Assembly: GCA_947631485.1 (NCBI GenBank)
Contig: CANRLJ010000014.1
Coordinates: 1 to 12,336, forward strand
DNA: 12,336 bases
Reading direction: 5' to 3'
Origin: an uncultured Clostridia bacterium
Lineage (GTDB): Bacteria > Bacillota > Clostridia > Christensenellales > UBA1242
In this document: positions 1 to 7,328 of the stretch, piece after piece
Layout of the letters: each line of letters starts with the position of its first letter
Position numbering within the stretch: position 1 is the first letter of the stretch
The notes under the pieces: model-generated
What the model saw: only the letters and a program-made list of their open reading frames with translations
Told to the model about the DNA's origin: nothing
Database searches by the model: none
Position numbers and translations under genes: made by a program

Positions 1-306
1 GCCAAAAGTGTCAGTCATAAGTTTTTCTATGCCGTCAGTTTTGGATGGCATGAAAAACACCTTGTTTGTCCTGATGTCTCTCACGCGGAGGTCTTTGGCA
101 ATTTCCAAAATTTCTTTTGATGTCATGCCGTTTGCATAGGCAGAGCCGATGATGCTGCCCACACTTGTGCCTGCCACATAGTCAAATGTCAGCCCAAACT
201 CCTCAAAGGCCCTAATCACACCTATGTGCGACATGCCCCTTGCACCGCCTCCACCAAAGGCGACACCAATTTTTGGTCTTTTTGCGCCGAAAAAGTTTAT
301 TTTCAT
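1..306 (-). CDS. Patatin-like phospholipase (N-terminal 102 residues, cut by window edge)
   Basis: This is the amino-terminal part of a patatin-family serine acyl hydrolase, a family that cleaves acyl esters of lipids with a Ser-Asp dyad. Visible motifs are the glycine-rich oxyanion loop GGGGARG at residues 18-24 and the nucleophile elbow GTSVGS at 46-51, with Ser48 as the expected nucleophile. His27 follows the loop, as in bacterial RssA/YlbK-like members. The catalytic Asp would lie beyond the window edge and cannot be checked. No signal peptide is seen, so a cytoplasmic protein is likely. The ATG at 304-306 fits the family because only about 15 residues precede the glycine loop. It has no Shine-Dalgarno sequence, and an extended -10 box sits just upstream. 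The gene diverges from the SPOR-like membrane protein gene across a gap of about 60 bases. The family is clear; the substrate is unknown. Confidence 0.9.
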   Translation of the reverse strand, partial: MKINFFGAKRPKIGVAFGGGGARGMSHIGVIRAFEEFGLTFDYVAGTSVGSIIGSAYANGMTSKEILEIAKDLRVRDIRTNKVFFMPSKTDGIEKLMTDTFG

Positions 307-312
307 ACATAT

Positions 313-321
313 ATTATAGCA
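313..321 (-). promoter_or_regulatory. Extended -10 promoter of the patatin gene, predicted leaderless
   Basis: The minus strand reads TGCTATAAT, a perfect -10 hexamer (313-318) with the TG of an extended -10. The -35 position at 17-base spacing (336-341) reads TTTTAA, a weak match, which is usual for extended -10 promoters. The standard start site, seven bases after the hexamer, is base 306, the A of the ATG. With no ribosome binding site in between, a leaderless transcript is the simplest reading. This is inferred from sequence only. Confidence 0.6.
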
Positions 322-368
322 AAATCTTTGTGGTTTTAAAAATGATTTAATAATCTGTCAGTTGGAAT

Positions 369-1112
369 ATGAAAAAAATTCGAATAATAAGATATCTTAT
401 GAAAAGATTTTCCATCCTCTCTGTCTTTATTTTTATTATTGCAACGCTTGTTTGCTTTTCTTGTGCACAGTTCATCTCAAACACGATTGTCGCGTTTAGC
501 AGTGATGTGTTGGTGAAGGAAGTGTCCATCGAACAGCAAAAATTTTATGCCATTTCGCTGGGCAAAAGTCAGGTTGAAAACGAGACGAAATCACTTACCT
601 CAATTCTTCAAACAAAGGACGGTGCAGGGTTTGTGTTTTTTTCCGATGGCTATTATCACTGTTTGGCAAGTTTATATGAAAACAAAAATGATGCAGAGCA
701 TGTCAAGACGAAACTTGCAGAAGAGGAGGTTGAGAGTGAGATTTTGACGATTGTTCTTCCTCCAAAGGTTGTGAAGGGCTCATTCAACACAAATGAAAAA
801 GAGATAATGACCGACTGTTTGGAGTCAAACTATCAGATTTTCAGAAAACTCTATGATGTTGCAATCAGTCTGGACACAAAAATTTGTGACCAAAGCAAGG
901 CCAAATTGGATTGCAACAGCATCTATTCTCAACTTATTTCCACAAAAACAAATTTTCAGACATTTTTTAAGGACAATTTTGAAGATGTGAAAGACAATTT
1001 GAACAAAAATGAAAAAATCCTCACCGACCTCATCAGTGAGAATTATGAAAGTGCAGGACAAACCTTGTCATCTTTTATCAAACTTGCATACTGCAAGATT
1101 CTTCTTTCTTAA
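369..1112 (+). CDS. Membrane-anchored protein with a SPOR-like domain
   Basis: This is a 247-residue protein of uncertain function. A basic amino terminus is followed by one hydrophobic segment at about residues 13-35, which looks like a signal anchor with the rest outside the cytoplasm. Residues 58-131 resemble a SPOR (septal peptidoglycan-binding) fold. They start with FYAISLGK, then a glycine and aromatic strand containing DGYYHCLASL, then a helix starting ENKNDAEHVKTKL, and a last strand ending TIVLP. This follows the usual SPOR order of strand-helix-strand-strand-helix-strand. The rest, 140-247, is predicted helical and rich in Asn and Lys, without a recognised domain. The start is uncertain: ATG 369 has only a weak GGA upstream, and ATG 399 (residue 11) would give a cleaner MKRF signal anchor. 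It is the only plus-strand gene and its stop codon overlaps that of pfkA. The SPOR call rests on pattern reading, so confidence is moderate. Confidence 0.6.
   Translation: MKKIRIIRYLMKRFSILSVFIFIIATLVCFSCAQFISNTIVAFSSDVLVKEVSIEQQKFYAISLGKSQVENETKSLTSILQTKDGAGFVFFSDGYYHCLASLYENKNDAEHVKTKLAEEEVESEILTIVLPPKVVKGSFNTNEKEIMTDCLESNYQIFRKLYDVAISLDTKICDQSKAKLDCNSIYSQLISTKTNFQTFFKDNFEDVKDNLNKNEKILTDLISENYESAGQTLSSFIKLAYCKILLS
1083..1097. terminator. Weak hairpin near the convergent junction, possible terminator
   Basis: A 6-bp inverted repeat, CTTGCA and TGCAAG with a 3-base loop, lies in the last codons of the SPOR-like gene. On the plus strand it is followed by a pyrimidine-rich run (ATTCTTCTTTCTT). 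On the minus strand it lies just past the pfkA stop and is followed by TTTGATAAAAG. Neither tail is a good U-tract, so this is a candidate only. Confidence 0.25.
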
Positions 1113-1984
1113 TTAAATTTTTTAAGCACAATCTGCTTGTTTTTGTTTGCCAAAACGCGCCCAACACGACCGTGCCTTATAACATCCACAACACCCCCTG
1201 CAAACTTGTCTGACATGACAAGTTCTTCCTCAGTTGGAGTGCCACCTCGCTGCGTTCTGCCCACGATGTGGCATCTTACAATGTCAAGTCCGAGCATTTT
1301 GTTCAATTTATTTGCAATTTTTTCGATTTTTTCTATGTTTTCACGAACAATTATGCAACTGCTTTGCCCTTTTACATATTTTTTTAGGATTGCCTTGGTC
1401 ATCTTTTCATAGTCAAGAGTTTTTTTATCTTGGACAACATAGTCTGCGTCAACCTGTTTTGCCGTTTCCTCTGCGATTGCACCAAAGTCTCTGCCCATGA
1501 CTTCAAACAGACAACTTCTGGTCATCGCTTGGATGCTTGGCATTGTGTTTTTGACAGCATAAACACACTCCTTCACCGCAGTGGAAAACCCCATGCTGTA
1601 ATGGTTGTCGTTGACATCGTTGTCAATAGTTCCTGGCACAAAAATGGTTTTTATTCCGTTTTCAAAAATCTCTTTTGCACCCCTTTCAGAGCCATTACCA
1701 CCACAAATCACAACATAATCAAAATCTTTGGCATTGTTGACGCCAATTTTCACATATCTTTTTTGTTTAAACTCCGGGCATCTGGATGTTTTTATTATTG
1801 TGCCGGCGCTGTCTCGGTCTCCGTTTTTGATGACTTTTCCAAGAGGATAGATTTCACCATTTATCAGCCCATTAAAGCCCGCCAAAGCAAAATATACCTC
1901 GTCTTTAAACGCGTCATAAAGATCATAAATAAATCTGTTCATGCCTGGTGCATCGCCGCCGCTGCATAATAGCAAAATTTTCAT
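1109..1984 (-). CDS. pfkA: 6-phosphofructokinase, short and divergent
   Basis: This enzyme would phosphorylate fructose 6-phosphate to the 1,6-bisphosphate in glycolysis. It has 291 residues, against about 320 in the classical bacterial enzyme; the shortfall is mainly at the carboxyl end. Visible motifs are GGDAPGMN (9-16), SRCPEF with Arg68, PGTIDND (117-123) with catalytic Asp121, Arg156, EVMGR (161-165), and Arg237 and QRGG (245-248) of the sugar-phosphate site. PGTIDND, with Gly where pyrophosphate enzymes have Lys, suggests an ATP-type enzyme. Two oddities stand out. The GGDGS motif is GGNGS with Asn97, and the arginines of the E. coli effector site (R21, R25, R154) align with Tyr20, Asp24 and Met148. 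The start is firm: AGGAGG lies 5 bases before the ATG, overlapping the dnaE stop. It is the last gene of the whiA-dnaE group; a dnaE-pfkA order is common in Bacillota. Confidence 0.9.
   Translation of the reverse strand: MKILLLCSGGDAPGMNRFIYDLYDAFKDEVYFALAGFNGLINGEIYPLGKVIKNGDRDSAGTIIKTSRCPEFKQKRYVKIGVNNAKDFDYVVICGGNGSERGAKEIFENGIKTIFVPGTIDNDVNDNHYSMGFSTAVKECVYAVKNTMPSIQAMTRSCLFEVMGRDFGAIAEETAKQVDADYVVQDKKTLDYEKMTKAILKKYVKGQSSCIIVRENIEKIEKIANKLNKMLGLDIVRCHIVGRTQRGGTPTEEELVMSDKFAGGVVDVIRHGRVGRVLANKNKQIVLKKFN
1124..1144 (+). terminator. Weak candidate terminator of the SPOR-like gene, inside the pfkA 3' end
   Basis: Twelve bases after the plus-strand stop codon there is a 5-bp stem, AAGCA and TGCTT with a 5-base loop, followed by GTTTTTGTTT. 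The stem is short and only moderately GC-containing, so termination here would be weak. The sequence also encodes the last residues of pfkA on the other strand, which limits how it can vary. Confidence 0.3.
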
Positions 1985-1989
1985 ATTTT

Positions 1990-1996
1990 CCTCCTA
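1990..1996 (-). promoter_or_regulatory. pfkA ribosome binding site fused to the dnaE stop codon
   Basis: The minus strand reads TAGGAGG. TAG is the dnaE stop codon, and AGGAGG (1990-1995) is a perfect Shine-Dalgarno sequence 5 bases before the pfkA ATG. A ribosome ending dnaE therefore sits directly on the pfkA initiation site, which suggests translational coupling. Confidence 0.85.
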
Positions 1997-4900
1997 TTGA
2001 ACCACAATATTTTCGCTGCCAATGATGCCGCTCAACTCATTTACAAGATAGTTGTTGATTTTCACCGTCTGCTGATAGTTGAAGACCTTTCCGGACGAAG
2101 AGCATTTAATGACAACAGGCGTTGTGCCTGGATATGAAGAGATTGAGTTTTTAACTTTGCTGTATATGTCTGGGTTTTTGGTGTCAAATTTCAGACACAG
2201 GCGCTGCTTTTTCTCTCCCTCTTTGTTTTCGTCTTCCTTCCACAAAAACACTGCATCAGCAACTGCGGAAGGCGCCATGCCATCGCGGATGTTAATCTTT
2301 CCTTTGATGGTGACAAGATTGTCCTCTTCCAAGATGTTTCTGTATTTTGAAAAGGCATTTGCAAAGAAAGTGACTTCCAAAACGCCTTTCAGGTCTTCGA
2401 GTTTCAAATAGCACATCTCTTTTCCGTTTTTGGAGCGTTTTCTGTTCACTTCGGTTATTATTCCGCCACAGGTGAAGGGTTGTCCATCCTGAAAGCCAAA
2501 GTCATTTATCTCTTCTTCTTGATATCCTTCCATATCGTCACTCTGAAGTTCTTCTTCAAAGTCGGACCTAAGCATATCTGAGGTGAGAGTGAAGTTTTCA
2601 AACTTCTTCTCATAGTCTTGCAATGGGTGACCTGACATATACACGCCAATGTATTCTCTTTCATATTTGAGCAACTTTTTCTTTGGCAATTCGTTTAAGT
2701 CTGGCCAGTTGATGTCCTCTTCATTTTTTATCTCTCCAAAAAATGACATCTGTCCCATATTGCTGCTCTTTTTGTCCTTTGCGGCCCTGTCCATGACATT
2801 TTCATACACTGCCATATATTGGCTTCTTGCCTTTCCGAAACAGTCAAAAGCGCCGCTCAGAATAAGGCACTCAATCGCCTTGCGGTTCACGCCGCCCATG
2901 TTGACGATCCTCACAATGAAGTCTTCAAAGTTTTTAAATTCCCCGTTTTCAACACGCTCTTTGATGATGTTGTCAGTGACTGTCGTGCCAACATGTTTGA
3001 GTCCGCCAAGCCCAAACCTTATGCTCTTTCCGTCACAACTGAAATAGGATTGAGATTTGTTGACATCTGGTGGCAACACTGCAATGCCCTCACCTCTTGC
3101 AAATGAAACATATTTCTTTATGTCATCACCATTGTTTATTCTGTCATTTAACACTGCAGTAATGAATTCGGTTTTGTAATAGCACATCAAATACGCCGTC
3201 TGATATGACACATATGCATATGCCGCAGCATGAGACTTGTTGAAGGCATATTTTGCAAATTCCTTCATCTCATCAAAAATCTTTTCCGCAACTTCCTTCT
3301 TGTGCCCAAGTTTGATTGCCCCGGGAATACTCTTCTTGCCAGCAGGGTCTGTCCAGCCGTTGATGAACTTTTCTCTTTCGGCGTCAATCTTATCAACTTG
3401 CTTTTTGCCCATGATACGCCTGATGTTGTCGGCTTGACCAAGGCTGTAACCTGCCATAACCTGAACAATTTTCATGACCTGCTCTTGATAGACAATGCAG
3501 CCGTAGGTGACATCAAGTATGTTTTCAAGGCAAGGGTCATCATACACAACTTGTGATGGGTCTTGCTTGTTTTTCACAAACTTTGGGATGCTGTCCATTG
3601 GCCCTGGACGATAGAGCGAAACGCCGGCGATGATATCTTCAAGACAGGTTGGTTTCAACTCCTTCATAAACTTCTTCATGCCAGCACTTTCAAGTTGGAA
3701 CACGGCGTCTGTCTTTCCGTTTGAAATCATTTCAAAGACATTTTTGTCGTTGTATTCCATGTCATAGAAATCAATCTTCACGCCATGGTTTTCAAGAATA
3801 TAATCGCATGCCTTTTTGATGTCCGTAAGTGTCCTCAGTCCCAAAAAGTCCATCTTCAAAAGGCCAAGGTGCTCCAATTCAATCATGCTGTATTGTGTCA
3901 CACGCTCGTTGTCCGATTTTGCCACAGGAACAAAGTTTGACACAGGCTCTGGCGCAATCAAAACGCCGCATGCGTGCTGAGAGGTGTTTCTTGGAACGCC
4001 CTCAAGTTTTATTGCAATGTCAATGATTGTCTTCATATTTGGGTCATTGTCATATATCTCTCGCAGTTCTGGGATGATGTATTTGTCGTTTTCTGGCTTT
4101 CCAGTTGTGCCAAAATAATATTTCAAAACTGGAGGTTTTTTGATTCCGTCTGGAAGTTTGCTTGGAATCAGTTTTGTAAGACGCATGACATCCGGATTTG
4201 GAGTTTTCATGACCCTTGCAACATCTCTGATGGCATTTTTTGCTTGCATGCATCCAAATGTGACAATGCAGGCAACATGGTCCTCTCCATAACGCCTTTT
4301 AACATACTCAATCACTTCGCCTCTTCTGTCCATACAAAAATCGACGTCAAAGTCCGGCATGGAGACGCGCTCTTTGTTTATGAAGCGTTCGAAGAACAAA
4401 TTATATCGCATTGGGTCAACCTTGGTTATTCCCGATGTGTAAGCCACCAAACTTCCGGCACCGCTTCCCCTTCCCGGTCCAACCGGTATGCCTTGGCTTT
4501 CGGCATAATTTATGTAATCCCAAACGATAAGAAAGTATTCAACAAAGCCCTGAGAGTGAATAATGTCAAGTTCCATTTCCAATCGGTCGATCAGGTCTTG
4601 TGTGACATTTTTATATTTTTTGTAAAGGCCTTCGAAAGAAATTCTTCTTAAAAACTCATAAGGCTCTTCACCTGTGCTTGTCTTGTAAACAGGAATGTAG
4701 TTTTTTGAACTTGGCAGTTTGTATTTTTCGTCAACGCCATAAACCTCACCCAAAGACTTTGTCTTGATTGTCACGTTGCACTTCTGAGCAATCTCAAGTG
4801 TGTTTGCAATGGCATCTTCAAAGCCAGGCAGCGCCTCCACCATCTCTTCATAGGTTTTAAGATAAAACTCCTGCGTAGGAAACTTCATGCGGTCTTCATC

Positions 4901-5584
4901 GTCAAGATATTTGCTCATCTGAACGCACATCAAGACATCTTGCATCTCCGCATCGTCCTTATACAAATAGTGCACATCGTTTGTGGCAACAAGTTTAATC
5001 GAAAACTTCTTTGACATCTCCAAAAGATATTGATTTACAATCTTTTGTTCGGCAATGCCGTGGTCCTGAACTTCAAGATAGAAATCTCCCTCTTCAAACA
5101 TGTCTTTCAGTTTCAATGCAAGAGCGTCGGCCTCATCAAATCTTCTTTTCAAAATCAAACTAGGAATATGCCCAGCAAGGCAAGCAGAAAGACAAATCAC
5201 TCCCTTGGAGTGCTCGGCAAGTGTCTTATAATCTATTCTTGGCTTGTAATAAAACCCTTCGCAAAAGGCAATTTCGTTTAATTTTAAAAGGTTGTGAAAC
5301 CCCTCGTCATTTTTGGCAAGAAGAATTATGTGTCCAATGTCGTCTTTGCCCTGTTTTTTATGTAAATCGCTGCAGATATAAAATTCACAGCCCAAGATGG
5401 GTTTTATTCCTGCTTTGATGCACTCTTCAAAAAATTGGAGTGTGCCATACATATTTCCATGGTCTGTTATGGCAACTGCACTGTAGCCTCGCTCTTTTGT
5501 TATGTCAATAAGTTTGTTTATTCGTGCGATGCCGTCAAGCAAAGAATATTCTGTATGAACATGCAGATGTACAAAGTCGCTCAT
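1994..5584 (-). CDS. dnaE: DNA polymerase III subunit alpha (DnaE)
   Basis: This is a replicative family-C DNA polymerase of 1196 residues, close to the usual 1150-1170. Domains in order: an amino-terminal PHP domain with HLHVH (6-10), TDHG (40-43), GCEFY (65-69), LSACLAG (132-138) and TNDVH (201-205); the palm with GPGRGSGAGS (369-378), PDFDVDF (410-416) carrying catalytic Asp413 and Asp415, and KMDF with Asp579; fingers; the helix-hairpin-helix at about GGVNRKAIECL; a beta-clamp motif QMSFF (945-949); and an OB fold from about 1033. The PHP metal ligands look intact, unlike in E. coli, so it may have metal-dependent proofreading activity. An acidic stretch (1005-1034) precedes the OB fold. 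The ATG overlaps the whiA stop as ATGA, with GGAGG upstream. Whether this is the main polymerase or works beside PolC cannot be told from the window. Confidence 0.98.
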   Translation of the reverse strand: MSDFVHLHVHTEYSLLDGIARINKLIDITKERGYSAVAITDHGNMYGTLQFFEECIKAGIKPILGCEFYICSDLHKKQGKDDIGHIILLAKNDEGFHNLLKLNEIAFCEGFYYKPRIDYKTLAEHSKGVICLSACLAGHIPSLILKRRFDEADALALKLKDMFEEGDFYLEVQDHGIAEQKIVNQYLLEMSKKFSIKLVATNDVHYLYKDDAEMQDVLMCVQMSKYLDDEDRMKFPTQEFYLKTYEEMVEALPGFEDAIANTLEIAQKCNVTIKTKSLGEVYGVDEKYKLPSSKNYIPVYKTSTGEEPYEFLRRISFEGLYKKYKNVTQDLIDRLEMELDIIHSQGFVEYFLIVWDYINYAESQGIPVGPGRGSGAGSLVAYTSGITKVDPMRYNLFFERFINKERVSMPDFDVDFCMDRRGEVIEYVKRRYGEDHVACIVTFGCMQAKNAIRDVARVMKTPNPDVMRLTKLIPSKLPDGIKKPPVLKYYFGTTGKPENDKYIIPELREIYDNDPNMKTIIDIAIKLEGVPRNTSQHACGVLIAPEPVSNFVPVAKSDNERVTQYSMIELEHLGLLKMDFLGLRTLTDIKKACDYILENHGVKIDFYDMEYNDKNVFEMISNGKTDAVFQLESAGMKKFMKELKPTCLEDIIAGVSLYRPGPMDSIPKFVKNKQDPSQVVYDDPCLENILDVTYGCIVYQEQVMKIVQVMAGYSLGQADNIRRIMGKKQVDKIDAEREKFINGWTDPAGKKSIPGAIKLGHKKEVAEKIFDEMKEFAKYAFNKSHAAAYAYVSYQTAYLMCYYKTEFITAVLNDRINNGDDIKKYVSFARGEGIAVLPPDVNKSQSYFSCDGKSIRFGLGGLKHVGTTVTDNIIKERVENGEFKNFEDFIVRIVNMGGVNRKAIECLILSGAFDCFGKARSQYMAVYENVMDRAAKDKKSSNMGQMSFFGEIKNEEDINWPDLNELPKKKLLKYEREYIGVYMSGHPLQDYEKKFENFTLTSDMLRSDFEEELQSDDMEGYQEEEINDFGFQDGQPFTCGGIITEVNRKRSKNGKEMCYLKLEDLKGVLEVTFFANAFSKYRNILEEDNLVTIKGKINIRDGMAPSAVADAVFLWKEDENKEGEKKQRLCLKFDTKNPDIYSKVKNSISSYPGTTPVVIKCSSSGKVFNYQQTVKINNYLVNELSGIIGSENIVVQ

Positions 5585-6549
5585 AGTTCCTCCAATTCGT
5601 TTGCAATTTTTATAAGTTTTCTAAACCTGTGATTCAGACCCGACCGCGTCAACTGTATCGTGGACAACTTTAAAAGTTCGTCAAGGCTTTCCTCCTGATT
5701 TGCAAGCCTTAAAACAGCAACCTCTTGCAAGTCCTCTGGCAAACTTTCAAGTCCTATCGTGTTTATTATGGTGTTTATGGCGTTCACTTGCTTCAAACTT
5801 GCCTCAACCGTCTTGTTTATGTTTGCGTTTATGCAGTTCACCTGACGATTGACTTTGTTTCGAAGTTCTCTCGTCACAATTTCATTTGTAAGTGAAAGTA
5901 CGCTTTCGTTTGCTCCCATAAGAGCCAAAAGGTCTTGAATTGTGTTCACATCCTTGATATACAGCACATAAGAATTTTTTCTCTCAAATATCTTGCCAAT
6001 GATGTTGTAACTTGCAAGCAACGAGGAAAATTCAATCAAAAACTCGTGACTTTGACCGTTGAATTCAAGGTGATATCCCGAGCCACAACTTTGTGCTGCG
6101 TCAGACGAAAGTTTGATTGAAGATGTACTTGATCCGATATAAACGCCCCTTATAAACGCCCTGCGAGGTTCGTCCTCCAGCAAGAGATTTTTGTCTATTT
6201 CAAAATTTATTGAAATTCCGCCGTTGGCAAAATCCACAACTCCAGTGTCTGTCAGGAGTCGCTTAAATTTTTCAACTTCAAAGGAAATTTCATAATAGGT
6301 GTTTTTGTTTATGTTGTAGTTTTCAGAAATTTCAGGTTTCACTTCGTCGCCAAAAAATCTCATAACCAACTTTTCGATGTAAGAAAACAGATTTTCAACA
6401 TCGGAAACAATCTTAATATAAATCTTGCTTCCAACTTTTGAGATTTCTCCACAAGAGTGAAAAAGACCCGACATAAAGGCAATGGCACAAGTGTCATCTC
6501 CGTATTCAATTTTTAAAAGTTCTTCCTTGGAATTTCTTGAAAAACTCAT
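5581..6549 (-). CDS. whiA: DNA-binding protein WhiA
   Basis: WhiA is a conserved Gram-positive protein that joins a LAGLIDADG homing-endonuclease-like amino half, without nuclease activity, to a carboxyl helix-turn-helix. It controls sporulation genes in Streptomyces and affects cell division and chromosome segregation in Bacillus. The 322 residues match the family length. Visible are the start MSFSRNSKEEL, the core segment RRAFIRGVYI (129-138), YHLEF (159-163), the linker NKVNRQVNC (231-239) with INKTVEA (244-250), and the carboxyl HTH with LPEDLQEVA (270-278) and SGLNHRFRKL (303-312). The segment 139-158 is longer and more Ser-rich than the usual short glycine turn. The start ATG overlaps the stop of the PHP gene as ATGA, with AGAGGAAC upstream. 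The common neighbours rapZ and yvcK are absent here. Confidence 0.95.
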   Translation of the reverse strand: MSFSRNSKEELLKIEYGDDTCAIAFMSGLFHSCGEISKVGSKIYIKIVSDVENLFSYIEKLVMRFFGDEVKPEISENYNINKNTYYEISFEVEKFKRLLTDTGVVDFANGGISINFEIDKNLLLEDEPRRAFIRGVYIGSSTSSIKLSSDAAQSCGSGYHLEFNGQSHEFLIEFSSLLASYNIIGKIFERKNSYVLYIKDVNTIQDLLALMGANESVLSLTNEIVTRELRNKVNRQVNCINANINKTVEASLKQVNAINTIINTIGLESLPEDLQEVAVLRLANQEESLDELLKLSTIQLTRSGLNHRFRKLIKIANELEEL

Positions 6550-7313
6550 TGGCCGTTCCTCTTTTTGTGGAATTTTGGCAATTTGTCGATGTTTGCAACT
6601 TGTGACAACGGAATATTGTATTTGTAAATCAAATTCATGCCGTTGTTAACTTCGCCCACCTTTGCAGGAGTGTGAGCGTCAGAATTGACGATAAACTTTA
6701 CGCCCTCAGCGGTCATAATCTGAATTTCTTCTTCGGTGAAATTGATGTGTTTGCCGTTTAATTCCACATAAACGCCCTTTTGCTTTGCCATCTTTGCAAC
6801 AGCCACAGTGTCGGTTTGAAAGCAATAGTTCAGGTGGGTGATGACATCAATTGGATACTTGTCCAAAGTCTTCAAAAAGGCTGTGGTGTTTCGATTTATC
6901 TTCTCTTTGCTTGGTCTGAAAGCCTTGTCAAACAAGTTTGACCAGCACAAAAGCGTCTTGTCTTTCAGAGAGTTTGTGTGAACAAATCTATGATATCCCA
7001 TAAGCAAAACATCCAAGAAGGCATAATCCTCTTCTTTTATGTCCACATCTCCGTCAAGGGAGATTATGTTTGCCTCCACGCCAAGCAAGATGTCCACGCC
7101 TGTGATTTCTTTTGCATTTAAAATGTCCTCCTGCAAAGCAGGAATCTGTTTTCTTTTGATTCCAAAAAATTCGTGATTAAAGCCATGGTCAGTTATGGCT
7201 ATTTGCTTCAATCCCTTGTCGGCTGCCACCGAGGCGTTTTCCAAAACAGTGCCCTTGCCATGGTTAAATCGCGAATATGTTGTATGTGTGTGATAATCTC
7301 CGTATAAAAGCAT
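6546..7313 (-). CDS. PHP-domain phosphatase, YcdX-like
   Basis: This is a stand-alone PHP-superfamily metal-dependent phosphoesterase of 255 residues. It carries candidate ligands for a trinuclear site in the same order as E. coli YcdX: His8 and His10 in DYHTHTTYS, His18, His43 in TDHG, Glu80 in GVEANI, His108 in GYHRF, His160 in THLNY, then Asp212 and His214 in NSDAHT. There is no signal peptide. The natural substrate is unknown; histidinol phosphatase is possible but nothing in the neighbourhood points to histidine synthesis. The start has AGAGGGG 6 bases upstream. Its stop overlaps the whiA start, so it heads the coupled whiA-dnaE-pfkA group. That group therefore contains two PHP domains, this one and the one in DnaE. 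Confidence 0.9.
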   Translation of the reverse strand: MLLYGDYHTHTTYSRFNHGKGTVLENASVAADKGLKQIAITDHGFNHEFFGIKRKQIPALQEDILNAKEITGVDILLGVEANIISLDGDVDIKEEDYAFLDVLLMGYHRFVHTNSLKDKTLLCWSNLFDKAFRPSKEKINRNTTAFLKTLDKYPIDVITHLNYCFQTDTVAVAKMAKQKGVYVELNGKHINFTEEEIQIMTAEGVKFIVNSDAHTPAKVGEVNNGMNLIYKYNIPLSQVANIDKLPKFHKKRNGQ

Positions 7314-7328
7314 ATCAATCCCCTCTTT

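Noticed and set aside
1430..1969. Open reading frame of 179 codons on the plus strand, opposite pfkA
   Set aside because: It is fully antisense to pfkA, and the product is Cys/His/Phe-rich in the way of shadow frames, without motifs.
3974..4651. Open reading frame of 225 codons on the plus strand, opposite dnaE
   Set aside because: It lies wholly antisense to the conserved palm and PHP regions of dnaE, has no ribosome binding site that I can see, and its translation resembles no family. It is explained by the codon bias of dnaE.
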